DNA of 64,000 bases from Gracilibacillus halotolerans (GCF_014206945.1 NZ_JACHON010000013.1:1-64000), one strand, 5' to 3'. Positions 1 through 10,166 are shown, counted from the stretch's first letter. Translations and numbers: made by a program. Notes: generated from the letters alone by a model not told the origin.

Positions 1-141
1 GTCCTTTTTGCTTCGAAGCTTTGGACACCTCGTATCATACCAAGGGGGCTCTCTTTCGTTCAACCCTCAAATTTCTTCATTACAGGAATGCTCCTATATT
101 GATTTATTGTATAAACAGGAATTACCTGTACATACCAAAAA

Positions 142-1050
142 TTATTGCTTCACAGCACCTAAGGTCATCCCTTGAATAAAGTAGCGCTGCAAGAATGGAT
201 ATACCATCATAATTGGTAGAATGGTAACCATCGTTATCGCCATCTTAATAGATTGTGGCGAAACTCTAGCTACTTGTTCCTCACTATTAGGCCGCATCAT
301 ATTGGCATCTTGACTTCCACCTATAGAAGTGTTTTCTAAAATTTTCATTAACTCGTATTGAAGCGTCGTTAGATTTTCATTCATGCTGTTGTATAAATAC
401 GTATCAAACCAAGAATTCCATTGACCGACCGCAATAAAGAGGGCGATAGTAGCCAATACAGGCTTACACAACGGCAGGATAACTCGATAAAAGATGACGA
501 AATCATTTGCTCCATCCATTTTTGCTGATTCTTGTAAAGAGATAGGTAAACTGTCCATAAATGAACGAATGATGATGATGTTGAAGGCGCTTACTAATCC
601 TGGCAAAATATACACCCAAAAAGAATTGATTAATCCTAAATCACGAATAAGCATATAACCTGGAATTAATCCACCTGAAAAATACATCGTTAATACAATT
701 GCAGTTGAAACAAATTTTCTTCCCTGAAAATCTGCTCTGCTTAAGGTGAACGCAACCATTGCTTGTATAAAAAGGCCAAGCACTGTACCGATTATCGTTC
801 TTAACACGGAGTTGGTAAATCCTGTTACGAGATTATCGTATTTAAAAATTTCCATGTAATTAGACATTGTGAATTCTCGTGGCCATATGTAAATGCCACC
901 CCTTACAGTATCTGTCGAATCGTTTAATGAGATGGCTAAAACATTCAAAAATGGATACAAAGTTACCACAATAATGAAACTGAGAAAAAGATAATTTATA
1001 ATCTCAAAAATACGATCTCCTGCCGTTAACTTATCTACACCTAATTTCAT
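142..1050 (-). CDS. Carbohydrate ABC transporter permease, LplC/YtcP type
   Basis: Inner-membrane permease subunit of a CUT1-type sugar (probably oligosaccharide) importer. About 302 residues with six predicted membrane segments. The cytoplasmic EAA loop that docks the ATPase is visible as ESAKMDGA in the middle of the protein. The start is taken as the ATG at 1050, because an AGGAGGGG ribosome site lies just before it; a GTG two codons upstream would sit inside that site. It lies 11 bp after the LplB-like partner and is probably co-transcribed with it. Known for the family: LplB/LplC-type pairs use a lipoprotein receptor and the shared ATPase MsmX. Neither is in view, so the receptor is probably left of the window. 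The 141 bases before it hold no gene that I can support. The sugar cannot be read from the sequence. Confidence 0.9.
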   Translation of the reverse strand: MKLGVDKLTAGDRIFEIINYLFLSFIIVVTLYPFLNVLAISLNDSTDTVRGGIYIWPREFTMSNYMEIFKYDNLVTGFTNSVLRTIIGTVLGLFIQAMVAFTLSRADFQGRKFVSTAIVLTMYFSGGLIPGYMLIRDLGLINSFWVYILPGLVSAFNIIIIRSFMDSLPISLQESAKMDGANDFVIFYRVILPLCKPVLATIALFIAVGQWNSWFDTYLYNSMNENLTTLQYELMKILENTSIGGSQDANMMRPNSEEQVARVSPQSIKMAITMVTILPIMMVYPFLQRYFIQGMTLGAVKQ

Positions 1051-1061
1051 TTCCACCCCTC

Positions 1062-2015
1062 CTACATAACACTTTGGTTGGAATATCGTTTAAAGATACC
1101 GTTTGCCAGCAATAGCAATGTAATACTAACAACGGAATTAAATATACCAATGGCCGTACCGTATGAGAATTGCCCCAATCCAATTCCGTAGTTCAATGCA
1201 TATAATTCCAATACTTCTGCATATTCCAGAACTAGAGGATTCCCAAGGAGCATTTGTTTTTCAAAACCTATTTGAATCAAATGACCAATATTTAAAATCA
1301 GTACAATCAGAATTGTAGGCCGAATCCCCGGCAACGTAATATGCCAAATTTGCCGAAAACGATTCGCACCATCTACTTTTGCTGCTTCGTACAACTGAGG
1401 ATCTAATCCAGCAATAGCAGCTAAAAAGATAATTGCATTCCAACCCATCTCCTTCCATATATCAGAGACAGTGACGATTCCCCAAAACAATCGGCCGTCC
1501 GCCATGAATTGATATGGCTGATTTAGTATTCCTAAACCTACTAAAATATCATTTACTACTCCACCATCGGTTGATAGCATTTTCGTTACAATCCCTGCTA
1601 CAACTACCCAAGAAACAAAGTGAGGAAGATACGTAACAGTTTGCGTTATCCTTTTAAAGAGTGTGTTTCTCACTTCATTCAGCAAAATAGCGAAAATAAT
1701 AGGGATCGTGAATCCAAAGATTAACCCTAAAAAACTCATCGCTAGTGTATTTCTCATAACTAAAAAGAAGCGCTCATCTTGAAATAATTGAATGAAATGC
1801 TGTAAGCCTACCCACTCTTGATCTAAAAATGCTTTTCCAGGGACGTAATTTTGGAAGGCCATCGTCCAACCCCATACGGGCAAATAATTAAAAACAAAAA
1901 CCCATAATACAAACGGAAGTGACATGGCATATAATATTTTTTGATTTTTAGTTACTTTCCAAAAGGATTGCCATTTACCTACCTTTGCTTTGGACTGTTT
2001 TTTGGCTAATTGCAT
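1062..2015 (-). CDS. Carbohydrate ABC transporter permease, LplB/YteP type
   Basis: Partner permease of the downstream LplC-like gene; together they form the membrane channel of a CUT1 sugar importer. About 317 residues with a hydrophilic N-terminus (residues 1-30), six membrane segments and the EAA loop EAAKVDGA near residue 210. I choose the ATG at 2015 (MQLAKK), which is preceded by GGGAG at good spacing; a GTG three codons upstream is also possible. The YesM/YesN-type sensor pair lies directly upstream, as usual for these transporters, and probably controls them. A terminator after the regulator gene suggests that the permeases have their own promoter in the short gap 2016-2106. Confidence 0.9.
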   Translation of the reverse strand: MQLAKKQSKAKVGKWQSFWKVTKNQKILYAMSLPFVLWVFVFNYLPVWGWTMAFQNYVPGKAFLDQEWVGLQHFIQLFQDERFFLVMRNTLAMSFLGLIFGFTIPIIFAILLNEVRNTLFKRITQTVTYLPHFVSWVVVAGIVTKMLSTDGGVVNDILVGLGILNQPYQFMADGRLFWGIVTVSDIWKEMGWNAIIFLAAIAGLDPQLYEAAKVDGANRFRQIWHITLPGIRPTILIVLILNIGHLIQIGFEKQMLLGNPLVLEYAEVLELYALNYGIGLGQFSYGTAIGIFNSVVSITLLLLANGIFKRYSNQSVM

Positions 2016-2106
2016 TTCCTCCACTCCCTTCTTGTTTTCTAATTGTAACGAATAAGCCTAAAGAGAAATACATGGTAAATTAACTGTAAATTCCTACACA
2101 AATAAA

Positions 2107-2134
2107 GAAACCGCTTTCAATTTATAGCGGTTTC
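2107..2134 (-). terminator. Rho-independent terminator of the yesN-like gene
   Basis: Perfect 9-bp stem GAAACCGCT / AGCGGTTTC with an 11-base loop, followed on the minus strand by TTTATTTG. It overlaps the last codons and stop of the response regulator, so it separates the sensor operon from the permeases. Confidence 0.75.
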
Positions 2135-3664
2135 TCCCTTCCTATCTTGGATTGACATATGGTTTTTTCGATACTTTGATGGCGAGACACTTTCGTATTT
2201 TTTAAATTTATTATAAAAATAATCTGCATTATGATACCCAACCAGTACCGCTACCTCATACACTTTATAACCTTGCTTGAGTAATATCTTACTTTTACTT
2301 ATACGAAGCTTATCGACATACGTGTTGAAATACTCTCCAGTATTATCTTTAAAAATTTTCCCTAAATAACCTTTATGATAATTTAATAAGTCTGCTAGCA
2401 TGCTTAATCTAATATTTTCGTGATAGTGGTTTTCAATGAAATGCTTCATTTTCTTTACAATCAATTGTTGATTGTCTTGATTAATACATCTAGCCAATTC
2501 CACTAAATACTCGGTTGCGAAAGGGATGATGTCTTTTGCTTGAAGGATAGTTAATAGTCGACCAGAATTTAATTGATTTCGTTTAAATTGACATTTCACT
2601 CCGGGATACATATCGGAAAGTCTATCTGTAATTTCCAACAGCATCTGACTTATCTGTTTTTTTACAACAGTCGACGATACACGTTGTTTAGCATATAGGA
2701 TTATCATTTCTTCTACAGTTTTTGAAATAGATCCTTTATCTGATAACTCAGTAGCGTAGGCTAATTTATCTTTCATAAATCCAACCGAATGTGAGTGATC
2801 CATTTTACGTTCACACCATGAGGATGTGTCTATTGTGATAAATTCCTTCTCATAATAAAAGCTGTCTTCTAATAAATACTCTGCCTCTTGGTAGCTCTTC
2901 GGTATATCCTGTATGGTGTTCGCTGAGGTTGAGATAGCGCAGCAAAAAATTAACCCGCTTTTATCCATAATATTCTTTACTTTACGACATAATTCGGTCC
3001 ATCTCCTACTGGTCAATTCGTAGTTCGTCATTAAACCGTAGTTTCCTTCACAATGAAATACTATACCTTCTTCATTACAAATAAGTCGTAACTCGTGAAC
3101 AACTGATGTAGTATCTACTTCATGTAAATTCGCAATTTTGATGAGCAAAAGAGTGTATCGATTCCAGTCTAAATGGTATTGAAAAAATTGCTTTGCCTCT
3201 TCAGTTATTGTTCCTTTTAGCGTTGTCGCAATGAGACGATTGTTTTCTTCCTCCACTTTCCATTTAATAGTTTGAGAAACTTGCCTTTCTTTATCGAGTT
3301 CACCTTTTACCTTTGCTAGTAATTTCATTAATTCACCTTCTTCTAGTGGCTTTAATAAATAACCAGCAGCTTGAAATCGTATCGCTTGTTGTGCGTATTC
3401 GAATTCTGCAAACCCACTCAAAAAGATGATTTTTATGTGTTTATTTTTTTCTTTTAATCTTTCGACCAGCTCCATTCCATTCATTCCAGGCATTTTGATA
3501 TCAACTATAAAAAGATCCGGAATGTGCTCCTCGTACTTCGTTAACGCATCAAACCCATTAGCAGCTGTATCGACAATCTTAAATCCACTTTGTTTCCAAT
3601 CTATAATAGTCGTAATACCAATTCTAGTCCGGCGTTCATCGTCCACAACAATAACTTTATACAA
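2117..3664 (-). CDS. AraC-type response regulator, YesN family
   Basis: Cytoplasmic transcription activator of 515 residues. The N-terminal receiver domain (about 1-120) has the acidic pair D8/D9, the phosphate acceptor D55 in DIKMPG and the conserved lysine K104 in LLKPLEEG. A long linker follows, and the C-terminal AraC helix-turn-helix pair occupies about 410-505. The start is TTG at 3664, behind a strong GGGAGGGG site. The first 8 bases overlap the end of the sensor kinase gene, which implies translational coupling. It probably switches on the adjacent lplB/lplC-like permease genes in response to an extracytoplasmic sugar; this target is an inference from position. Confidence 0.92.
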   Translation of the reverse strand: MYKVIVVDDERRTRIGITTIIDWKQSGFKIVDTAANGFDALTKYEEHIPDLFIVDIKMPGMNGMELVERLKEKNKHIKIIFLSGFAEFEYAQQAIRFQAAGYLLKPLEEGELMKLLAKVKGELDKERQVSQTIKWKVEEENNRLIATTLKGTITEEAKQFFQYHLDWNRYTLLLIKIANLHEVDTTSVVHELRLICNEEGIVFHCEGNYGLMTNYELTSRRWTELCRKVKNIMDKSGLIFCCAISTSANTIQDIPKSYQEAEYLLEDSFYYEKEFITIDTSSWCERKMDHSHSVGFMKDKLAYATELSDKGSISKTVEEMIILYAKQRVSSTVVKKQISQMLLEITDRLSDMYPGVKCQFKRNQLNSGRLLTILQAKDIIPFATEYLVELARCINQDNQQLIVKKMKHFIENHYHENIRLSMLADLLNYHKGYLGKIFKDNTGEYFNTYVDKLRISKSKILLKQGYKVYEVAVLVGYHNADYFYNKFKKYESVSPSKYRKNHMSIQDRKGETAIN

Positions 3665-5456
3665 TCGATTCCCCTCCCACTTTCACTGAAAAAGATATAC
3701 TAGTACCTTCTCCTTGCTTACTACTAATACGCAACCCACTTTTGTTTCCATAAATAATCTGTAGTCGCTGATGAATATTTCGCAAACCTAACCTTGTCAC
3801 TTTTTCCTCATCTTCTTCATTCATCATAGTCTGAATTTTCGCTAGTGTTTGTTCATCCATTCCTACGCCATTATCTGTGACTTTTACATCAAGTATATGT
3901 TGATTAAGCTCAATTTTCACTTCCACTATCCCTCCTTCCATCAATCCTTCTAATCCATGGATAACACTATTTTCTACTAAGGGCTGAATAATTAAAGGAG
4001 GAATAAGAGTCTCAAGACTGTCGGGATCCACCCGAAAAACATATCGCAAGCGATTATCAAAGCGGAATTTCTGAATTTCTAAATACAGCTTTACTAATTC
4101 TAATTCCTGCTCGAGCGTTATCTGCTCGGAAGTTACCTCTAAGTTATTTCTAATAAATTTCCCCAATGATTTAATTGTATTTGCAAGTTCTTCCGCTCCT
4201 AAGGAATGTGCTTCCATCCTTAAAGATTCTAAGGAGTTAAATAAAAAGTGCGGATTAATTTGAGACGCTAACATTTTAAATTTCATCTCACTTTGTCTTC
4301 TCTCTAACAGACTTTTTTGTTGGTTTGTCTTATTAACTTTATTAATTAATTCCTTCGTGTTTCGAATCATACTATCGAGGTGTCGAGATAGTATGCCTAT
4401 TTCGTCCTCTCCATCGATAATCGTTCGCACATTAAAATTCCCCTGAGAAACTTCTTTTATTTTTTTACTAAGAAAAACGAGACGACTTGATAATAATCGC
4501 GACACAATGTAAATGATGATAAGCGCGAAACTAATGGTAATCGAGATAAGTATGATTCCCATCTCCCCGAAATACTTGGCATTACTTATAATCTTATCTT
4601 CGTCGACGACTGATATAATTCGCAATTGATTATTAGTATTTTGGAGTGGGACCTCCTGAACATATACTCTCCTAGCATCTCCACCATTCAATTCTTGAAA
4701 GCTCCCTATCTTTCCTGCGAGTACTTCTTTAAGCTGGATATACTTATTAAGTTTCTTTCCAATTTGATTGTTATTATTCGAAGAGATGATATTCTGATTA
4801 TCATCAACCAACATAACTAACGACGTCTCTTGTGAAACGATCGTATGCAACGTATTTGGATTCACATTGACGACCAAGACACCACTGGTATGGAATGGAG
4901 TAAAATCAATCCTTCTTACTAAACTAAGAAAATGTTGATTATTTTTCGTTTCATCCTCGATATACTGCCAATTTAATGAACCTGGATTAGCTATAGCTTG
5001 CTTATACCAATGCTCTTTAGCGATTTCCTCAGTAAGGGGAATGATTTCCCAATTATTAAGCAATGTGGAATTATCCGTATAAAAACGCAAATTGGATATC
5101 TCCGTATTGTACATCCTTACATAATCCCGTAATGTTTGATATTTCCAATATTCGTCTACTACCTGATAGACCGATTCGTACTCTTGATTAATAATATTTT
5201 CTAGCCGATAATCGACCATTACATGATTGGACAACTCAATTGGCACAACAAACAACTCCATCAACCGATCTTTTACTCGTTCTAAGTTAGCTGATTGTTG
5301 TTCTTCTGCCTCCTTGATAGCCACCTTTCGTAGCTCATTCGTTAAATAACCACCTACGATTAAAACTGGCAAGAACACGACCACTACAAAGGAAATAAAT
5401 AATTTATTCCTAAGCTTGATGTTATTAAAAAAAGTTTTAAGTCTGTGAAACTTTAT
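3657..5456 (-). CDS. Sensor histidine kinase, YesM family, apparent AUA start
   Basis: Membrane sensor kinase of about 599 residues. An N-terminal membrane helix, an extracellular sensing region of about 240 residues, a second membrane helix, a HAMP linker (near EVSQGNFNVRT), a His_kinase domain with the phospho-accepting histidine in INPHFLFNSLES, and a HATPase domain (VENSVIHG, DNGVGMD) are all visible. The usual family N-terminus (MKFHRLKTFF...) is present only if translation begins at ATA 5456-5454: an in-frame TAA lies directly before it, and an AAGGTGG site sits 8 bases upstream. The first conventional start, GTG at 5384, would cut into the first membrane helix and has no ribosome site. 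The gene overlaps the response regulator by 8 bases. Confidence 0.85.
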   Translation of the reverse strand: MKFHRLKTFFNNIKLRNKLFISFVVVVFLPVLIVGGYLTNELRKVAIKEAEEQQSANLERVKDRLMELFVVPIELSNHVMVDYRLENIINQEYESVYQVVDEYWKYQTLRDYVRMYNTEISNLRFYTDNSTLLNNWEIIPLTEEIAKEHWYKQAIANPGSLNWQYIEDETKNNQHFLSLVRRIDFTPFHTSGVLVVNVNPNTLHTIVSQETSLVMLVDDNQNIISSNNNNQIGKKLNKYIQLKEVLAGKIGSFQELNGGDARRVYVQEVPLQNTNNQLRIISVVDEDKIISNAKYFGEMGIILISITISFALIIIYIVSRLLSSRLVFLSKKIKEVSQGNFNVRTIIDGEDEIGILSRHLDSMIRNTKELINKVNKTNQQKSLLERRQSEMKFKMLASQINPHFLFNSLESLRMEAHSLGAEELANTIKSLGKFIRNNLEVTSEQITLEQELELVKLYLEIQKFRFDNRLRYVFRVDPDSLETLIPPLIIQPLVENSVIHGLEGLMEGGIVEVKIELNQHILDVKVTDNGVGMDEQTLAKIQTMMNEEDEEKVTRLGLRNIHQRLQIIYGNKSGLRISSKQGEGTSISFSVKVGGESIV

Positions 5457-5574
5457 TTATAACACCACCTTTTACTTAATCGATTAGGTTAAAAGCAATT
5501 ACTATTATCATAACGGAAAATGGGGCAGATAACTAGTGTTTTTCAGATTTTTGTACTCATTTATATAATAAAAA

Positions 5575-5621
5575 AACTGCACCTCCGCCGTTGTTTTCAA
5601 AACAACTATGGGGATACAGCT
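5575..5621 (-). terminator. Terminator after the zinc-ribbon gene
   Basis: An outer stem of 5575-5586 with 5610-5621 (some G-T pairs) encloses a perfect palindrome GTTGTTTT/AAAACAAC at 5590-5606. Seven T follow on the minus strand. Confidence 0.55.
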
Positions 5622-5658
5622 TCATTTAGATGAACGATTCAGTTATTCGAAGATATTT

Positions 5659-5865
5659 TTAAAACATCGTATTCTTAAATTTATCTGGCTTCATAACATA
5701 TGTTTCAATGAGTAATCCGCATTCCGTACAAATAATGTGTTCAATATTAGCTCCGAAACTCATTGTACCTTTTGGAAATATGGCTGCATAGCCATTCTGA
5801 ATACCTACACCTAATTCCTTCTCACCGCACTTTGGACATTCTTTTATATCATTATATTTATTCAT
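5659..5865 (-). CDS. Small zinc-ribbon protein
   Basis: 68-residue cytoplasmic protein with two Cys pairs, CPKC near residue 10 and CTEC near residue 47, which should bind one zinc ion as a ribbon. It is preceded by a clear GAAGGAGG ribosome site. Related small proteins in Bacillaceae have no established function. It stands alone between the sensor kinase promoter region and a repeat array, with its own terminator. Function unknown. Confidence 0.75.
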   Translation of the reverse strand: MNKYNDIKECPKCGEKELGVGIQNGYAAIFPKGTMSFGANIEHIICTECGLLIETYVMKPDKFKNTMF

Positions 5866-6051
5866 AAAGTACCTCCTTCAAATTCATTCTACTTATACAT
5901 ACGTTTTAAATGTTAATTGGATTCATTTCCCTTTAATGTTCATTTAGTAGTTGATTTACATACCAATTGAATCATCTAGGCAACTTATTATATTCCCACT
6001 TTTTATTTGTTCAAACTATGTAAATGTGTAGGAAAGTCTACTTTTTGTTGT

Positions 6052-6188
6052 AATCTGATATTCGAGGGTGGTTATCCGATTTTGAGGAGGAGTTATCTAA
6101 TGTTGGTTGCTGTTTTCTGATTTTGAGGAGGAGTTATCTAATGTTAATTGCTGGTATCCGATTTTGGAGAGTATATATCTGATGTTAC
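6052..6188. repeat. Helically phased 20.5-bp repeat array 1 (ATCnGAT family)
   Basis: Seven copies of a 7-base core (ATCTGAT, ATCCGAT, ATCTAAT or TTCTGAT) begin at 6053, 6074, 6095, 6115, 6136, 6156 and 6177. The spacing is 20 or 21 bases throughout. Spacer sequence is partly conserved (GAGGAGGAG after alternate cores). The array fills most of the gap between the zinc-ribbon gene and the ABC exporter and lies beyond the exporter's terminator. Cores of the same family recur at 16.8-17.1 and 33.8-34.0 kb. Confidence 0.85.
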
Positions 6189-6204
6189 AAATAGAAACGA
6201 AAAA

Positions 6205-6228
6205 GAACCTGACAATTACGCCAGGCTC
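6205..6228 (-). terminator. Terminator of the YgaD-like exporter gene
   Basis: Stem GAGCCTG / CAGGTTC (read on the minus strand, one G-T pair) followed by CTTTTTCG. It lies directly after the exporter's stop codon. Confidence 0.7.
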
Positions 6229-6236
6229 CCTTTTGA

Positions 6237-7994
6237 TTAATCATCTAATTCTTGTACTTGATATAAGTCGTAGTAAGCTCCCTTTTTATCCATTAGCTCT
6301 CGATGTGTTCCTTCTTCCATTACCTCTCCGTTTTCAATCAAAATGATACGGTCGGCATGTGTAATAGTTGATAAACGGTGAGCTACAATAAATGTTGTTC
6401 GTTCTGATGCTAGTTTTTCTAGTGCATCTTGGATAAGGCTCTCGCTCTCCAAATCTAGTGCAGATGTCGCCTCATCCAAAATAAGAATTGGTGGATTCTT
6501 TAAGAACACTCGCGCGATCGCAATTCTCTGTTTCTGTCCACCAGATAACTTCACACCACGTTCCCCAACTAGTGTATCGTAACCTTTGGACAAACCAGTA
6601 ATAAATTCATGGGCGTTTGCTGCTTTTGCTGCTGCAATCACTTCTTCATCAGATGCCTCTGGATTACCCATTCGGATATTGAAAGCAATCGATTCACTGA
6701 ATAAGATGTTATCTTGTAAAACCATACCAATTTTATCTCGCAGTGAACGAACCTTCATATCGCGAATATCCATTCCATCTATTAGAATTTGACCAGAGGT
6801 TACATCGTAAAAGCGCGGAATCAAGCTAATAATTGTGGATTTACCCCCACCACTCATCCCAACGAGTGCGATGGTTTCCCCTCTTCGAATATCAAGGTTT
6901 ATATTTTTCAGGACGATATCTTCCTCATCTTCATAACGAAAGCTAACTTGGTCGAATTTTACATCTCCATGAACAACATCTAAGCGTTTCGCATCGTCTT
7001 TATCCTTAATATCATAGTCCTCATCTACAAATTCAAATACACGATCCATCGAAGCGATAGATTGAACGAGGACAGTGGATGAACTAATTAAACGACGAAG
7101 CGGATTATATACAAGATCCATATATCCGACAAAAGCGGCAATTGTTCCAACCGTTAAACCAGAAGTAATCGCGAAATACCCTGCAAACCCAATCACTAAT
7201 AGTGGTGCTACGTCCGTGATTGTATTCATCACAGCAAAAGTCCTTGCATTCCACTCTGTATGGTCGATTGCACGCTGAAGGAAATTTTTATTTTGCTTAT
7301 CAAATTCGCGTCCTTCATAATCTTCTAAAGCAAAACTTCTCGTCACAGGAATACCTTGAACTCGTTCATGTAAGTGTCCTTGAACTTGTGCAAGTGCTTG
7401 AGATCTATTTCTAGTAAGTTCACGTAATCTACCGTAAAAGAGTTTAACAGAGGCGCCATAAACAGGAAACAATATAATAGCAACAATCGTAAGCCAGACG
7501 TCTAACGTAAGCATGATGCCGATCGCAATAAATATTGTAATCACGTCTAACCATATATTCATTAATCCGGTTATAACAAAGTTCTTCGTCTGTTCTACAT
7601 CATGAATTACTCGAGAGATAATCTCTCCTGTTTTCGTTCGTGCATAAAACTTCAAGCTCAATCTTTGAATATGATCAAATAACTTGTCACGTATATCATA
7701 TAAAATTTTATTACCTACCCACTGAGCTAAATATTGGCGATAGTACTCTACGGGAGGTCTTAAAACAACAAATATAATTGCTGCAAGACCCATCAACCAA
7801 AAGAGCTCAGAAAGCTTTTCACTCGTTGTTAATGCTTCTGCACCAATTATATTATCAATTACATATTTTACGATTAACGGAATTAAAAGCGGTATAGAGA
7901 ATTTCACAATCCCTATGACAATCGTTAATAGAATCTTCCACTTATAGGGATACACGAAAGCTAAATACCGTTTTATACTGTCCAAAAATATCAA
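6237..7994 (-). CDS. ygaD: ABC exporter, fused membrane and ATPase domains (YgaD-like)
   Basis: 585-residue half-transporter that should act as a dimer in the membrane. Residues 1-320 form a six-helix exporter domain. The ATPase domain has Walker [10 protein letters not shown], signature LSGGQKQR and Walker [13 protein letters not shown], all intact. Length and N-terminus resemble B. subtilis YgaD. The next gene upstream is ntdP (ygaC), the same order as in B. subtilis, with only 8 bases between them, so they are probably co-transcribed. The substrate is unknown; relatives export lipids or drugs. Confidence 0.88.
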   Translation of the reverse strand: MIFLDSIKRYLAFVYPYKWKILLTIVIGIVKFSIPLLIPLIVKYVIDNIIGAEALTTSEKLSELFWLMGLAAIIFVVLRPPVEYYRQYLAQWVGNKILYDIRDKLFDHIQRLSLKFYARTKTGEIISRVIHDVEQTKNFVITGLMNIWLDVITIFIAIGIMLTLDVWLTIVAIILFPVYGASVKLFYGRLRELTRNRSQALAQVQGHLHERVQGIPVTRSFALEDYEGREFDKQNKNFLQRAIDHTEWNARTFAVMNTITDVAPLLVIGFAGYFAITSGLTVGTIAAFVGYMDLVYNPLRRLISSSTVLVQSIASMDRVFEFVDEDYDIKDKDDAKRLDVVHGDVKFDQVSFRYEDEEDIVLKNINLDIRRGETIALVGMSGGGKSTIISLIPRFYDVTSGQILIDGMDIRDMKVRSLRDKIGMVLQDNILFSESIAFNIRMGNPEASDEEVIAAAKAANAHEFITGLSKGYDTLVGERGVKLSGGQKQRIAIARVFLKNPPILILDEATSALDLESESLIQDALEKLASERTTFIVAHRLSTITHADRIILIENGEVMEEGTHRELMDKKGAYYDLYQVQELDD

Positions 7995-8002
7995 CTCTCC
8001 TT

Positions 8003-8530
8003 TTATCGATAGGTCAAGTAAATTTCATACCACGAATCCACGAAGTCAGGAGCGAACGGACCTTTTCGCTGTCTGATCCAATGAAGTAATTGTTCCATAT
8101 TGTTCTTTAGGATTTTATCTAATACTTTCGGATAATTCATTCTTACTTTGTGAAGCTCATACTCATCTTCATCCAAAAGTGTATATGTCATATCCGGGAA
8201 CACTTTAACATCCAAATCATAGTCAATATATTTTACTGCTCCATCCTCATAAACGAAGGGAGAGCTAATATTGCAGTAATAATAAATACCATCTTCGCGA
8301 AGCATTCCAATAATATTAAACCAGTATTTTGCATGAAAAAAGCAAATTGCTGGCTCTCTTGTAATCCATGTCCTACCGTCGCTTTCAGTTACAAGAGTTT
8401 TATCATTTGCTCCGATTACTTTATTGCTTGTCCCTTTTAAAATGGTAGTTGTTTCCCAAACGCGGTGGAGTTGACCATTATGCTTATAGCTTTGGATTTG
8501 AATGTTCTTACCGGGCTCCAGGCCATCCAT
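8003..8530 (-). CDS. ntdP: Nucleoside tri-/diphosphate phosphatase, DUF402 family
   Basis: 175-residue cytoplasmic protein that closely resembles B. subtilis YgaC/NtdP. Conserved stretches include [38 protein letters not shown] and the acidic [13 protein letters not shown] that binds metal in DUF402 proteins. The family hydrolyses nucleoside tri- and diphosphates. The start at 8530 follows AGAGAGGAAAA. It precedes ygaD by 8 bases. The gap upstream (8531-8715) shows only AT-rich promoter-like sequence. Confidence 0.92.
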   Translation of the reverse strand: MDGLEPGKNIQIQSYKHNGQLHRVWETTTILKGTSNKVIGANDKTLVTESDGRTWITREPAICFFHAKYWFNIIGMLREDGIYYYCNISSPFVYEDGAVKYIDYDLDVKVFPDMTYTLLDEDEYELHKVRMNYPKVLDKILKNNMEQLLHWIRQRKGPFAPDFVDSWYEIYLTYR

Positions 8531-8715
8531 GCATATTTTCCTCTCTTTTATTGTTTGTTATGCTATTAATATAACAGCGCGTAGTTATATTACTTATTAT
8601 AACGGGTATAGAATGCAAAAGAAAACATTTCAAACTACATGTATTATCGGTAAAAACCTATCGGATAACTTGGTTTAAATTCTTTTTTAACAAGTTAAAT
8701 GGATTATAAAATAAA

Positions 8716-8751
8716 AAGCTTAACCCCTATCAGATGATAAGGATTAAGCTT
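8716..8751 (-). terminator. Terminator of sspE
   Basis: Stem AAGCTTAA / TTAAGCTT extended by further pairs, followed on the minus strand by TTTTTATTTTAT. It lies 49 bases after the sspE stop. Confidence 0.75.
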
Positions 8752-8799
8752 CGGGAGCACGTCATAGCTTGACAATTGCTATGTTTTGGCAAACCTTAC

Positions 8800-8964
8800 T
8801 TATTTTTTGTTTTGCTGAGATTTTTGATTTTGTTGTCTTACCTCTTCTGCATTTGTTTCACTAGCGAACTCTGTACCGTATTTAGAGTTTCCTTGCGCTG
8901 CTTGCTGATTTTGACGTCTTACCTCTTGTGCGTTCGTTTTACTCGCATTGTTTTTCTTAGCCAT
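8800..8964 (-). CDS. sspE: Gamma-type small acid-soluble spore protein
   Basis: 54-residue protein rich in Asn, Gln and Ala, with two imperfect repeats (TNAQEVRRQNQ and TNAEEVRQQNQ), the hallmark of gamma-type SASP. These spore-core proteins do not bind DNA; they are broken down at germination to supply amino acids. The start is the ATG at 8964, seven bases after GGAGGTG; an in-frame ATG seven codons upstream has no ribosome site. It stands alone between ntdP and mutY with its own terminator. It is direct evidence that the organism forms spores, and it should be expressed late in the forespore. Confidence 0.93.
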   Translation of the reverse strand: MAKKNNASKTNAQEVRRQNQQAAQGNSKYGTEFASETNAEEVRQQNQKSQQNKK

Positions 8965-9023
8965 CAATATCACCTCCACGAGCATTAATATACCCAGTCT
9001 AAATATTTTTATCCTAAATTTTT

Positions 9024-10109
9024 TTACTCAGTATCCGGGATTTGCTTGTGGATTTTTTGATGAGAAACAGGTAATGGAAAGGTACTTATCCCTTCCTTCG
9101 TTACTAGCGTCGTATTCTCTTCTACTTTAATACTCTGCTTAAGCTTTACATATATGACATCTAGCTGCCAAACAAGATGGGAAAATATATGCTTCACTGG
9201 TTCCTTTACTTCCATTGATTCTATTTTGGTCTCGAACTTATTTTCGATAAAAGTTTGGAGATGTTGCTGATCTACTTTCTTTTTATCGATCATTGGAAAT
9301 TGCCATAACTGCGCTAACAAACCTTCATCTGGACGTTTCTCGATCAATATATTGCCAGCATTATCTTCTAGGATTAGCGCAAAATAGGAATGTGTCGTCT
9401 TTTTTATTTTCTTAACTTTTACTGGAAGCTCCTCTTGAACACCTTTTTCGAATGCTACACAATGTTCTTGGACTGGACATAGGAGACAGCTTGGTTTTCT
9501 TGGAGTACATATTAATGCACCGAGTTCCATCATGCCTTGATTGAAGTAGGATGGATTGGATTCAGAAATAAGCTCTCTCACTGCTTGTTCAAATAGCTTT
9601 CGTGTTTTTGGCTTTGCGATATCTTCCCTAATGAGTAAAATTCTTGATAACACTCTCATCACATTTCCATCTACAGCTGGTTCTGGCTTGTTATAGGCAA
9701 TGCTGAGTATCGCTCCTTGAGTATACGGTCCAATTCCTTTAAGCGAGCCAATTTCCGATGGATTATCGGGTACTTTAGCGTCATATACTTCTACTACTTC
9801 TCGCACTGCTGTTTGTAAATTACGAGCACGGGAATAGTAACCAAGACCTTCCCAAGCTTTTAGTACATCCTGTTCTTCTGCGTAAGCTAAAGCTTCAAGA
9901 GTCGGAAATTTCTCCATAAAACGGAGATAATATGGAATTACAGTATCGACTTTTGTTTGTTGTAACATAATTTCTGAAACCCAAACTCGATAAGGATCTT
10001 GATTTTCTCTCCAAGGGAGTACTCTTTGTTCTTTTTCAAACCAAGATATTAAGTCTTCTTGAAATTTGGGTATATTAATAGAAGAGGCTAGATTGTCTGT
10101 CCCTTTCAC
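9024..10109 (-). CDS. mutY: A/G-specific adenine DNA glycosylase
   Basis: 361-residue base-excision repair enzyme that removes adenine mispaired with 8-oxoguanine. The catalytic region shows [12 protein letters not shown], the helix-hairpin-helix [11 protein letters not shown] and the essential aspartate in [14 protein letters not shown] 4Fe-4S site C-X6-C-X2-C-X5-C is present ([17 protein letters not shown]). The C-terminal NUDIX-like domain that reads 8-oxoguanine follows. Divergent from yfhP, with only 57 bases between the likely starts, so the two promoters overlap. The same arrangement (yfhP-yfhQ) occurs in B. subtilis. Confidence 0.95.
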   Translation of the reverse strand: MKGTDNLASSINIPKFQEDLISWFEKEQRVLPWRENQDPYRVWVSEIMLQQTKVDTVIPYYLRFMEKFPTLEALAYAEEQDVLKAWEGLGYYSRARNLQTAVREVVEVYDAKVPDNPSEIGSLKGIGPYTQGAILSIAYNKPEPAVDGNVMRVLSRILLIREDIAKPKTRKLFEQAVRELISESNPSYFNQGMMELGALICTPRKPSCLLCPVQEHCVAFEKGVQEELPVKVKKIKKTTHSYFALILEDNAGNILIEKRPDEGLLAQLWQFPMIDKKKVDQQHLQTFIENKFETKIESMEVKEPVKHIFSHLVWQLDVIYVKLKQSIKVEENTTLVTKEGISTFPLPVSHQKIHKQIPDTE

Positions 10110-10166
10110 TTATATCATCCTTTTGTTAAAATGGTAAAACACCTGCAGAAAGGAGCCACGAAAATA

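Noticed and set aside
5384-5386. GTG 5384 as the start of the sensor kinase
   Set aside because: It removes half of the first membrane helix and has no ribosome site; family-typical residues continue upstream.
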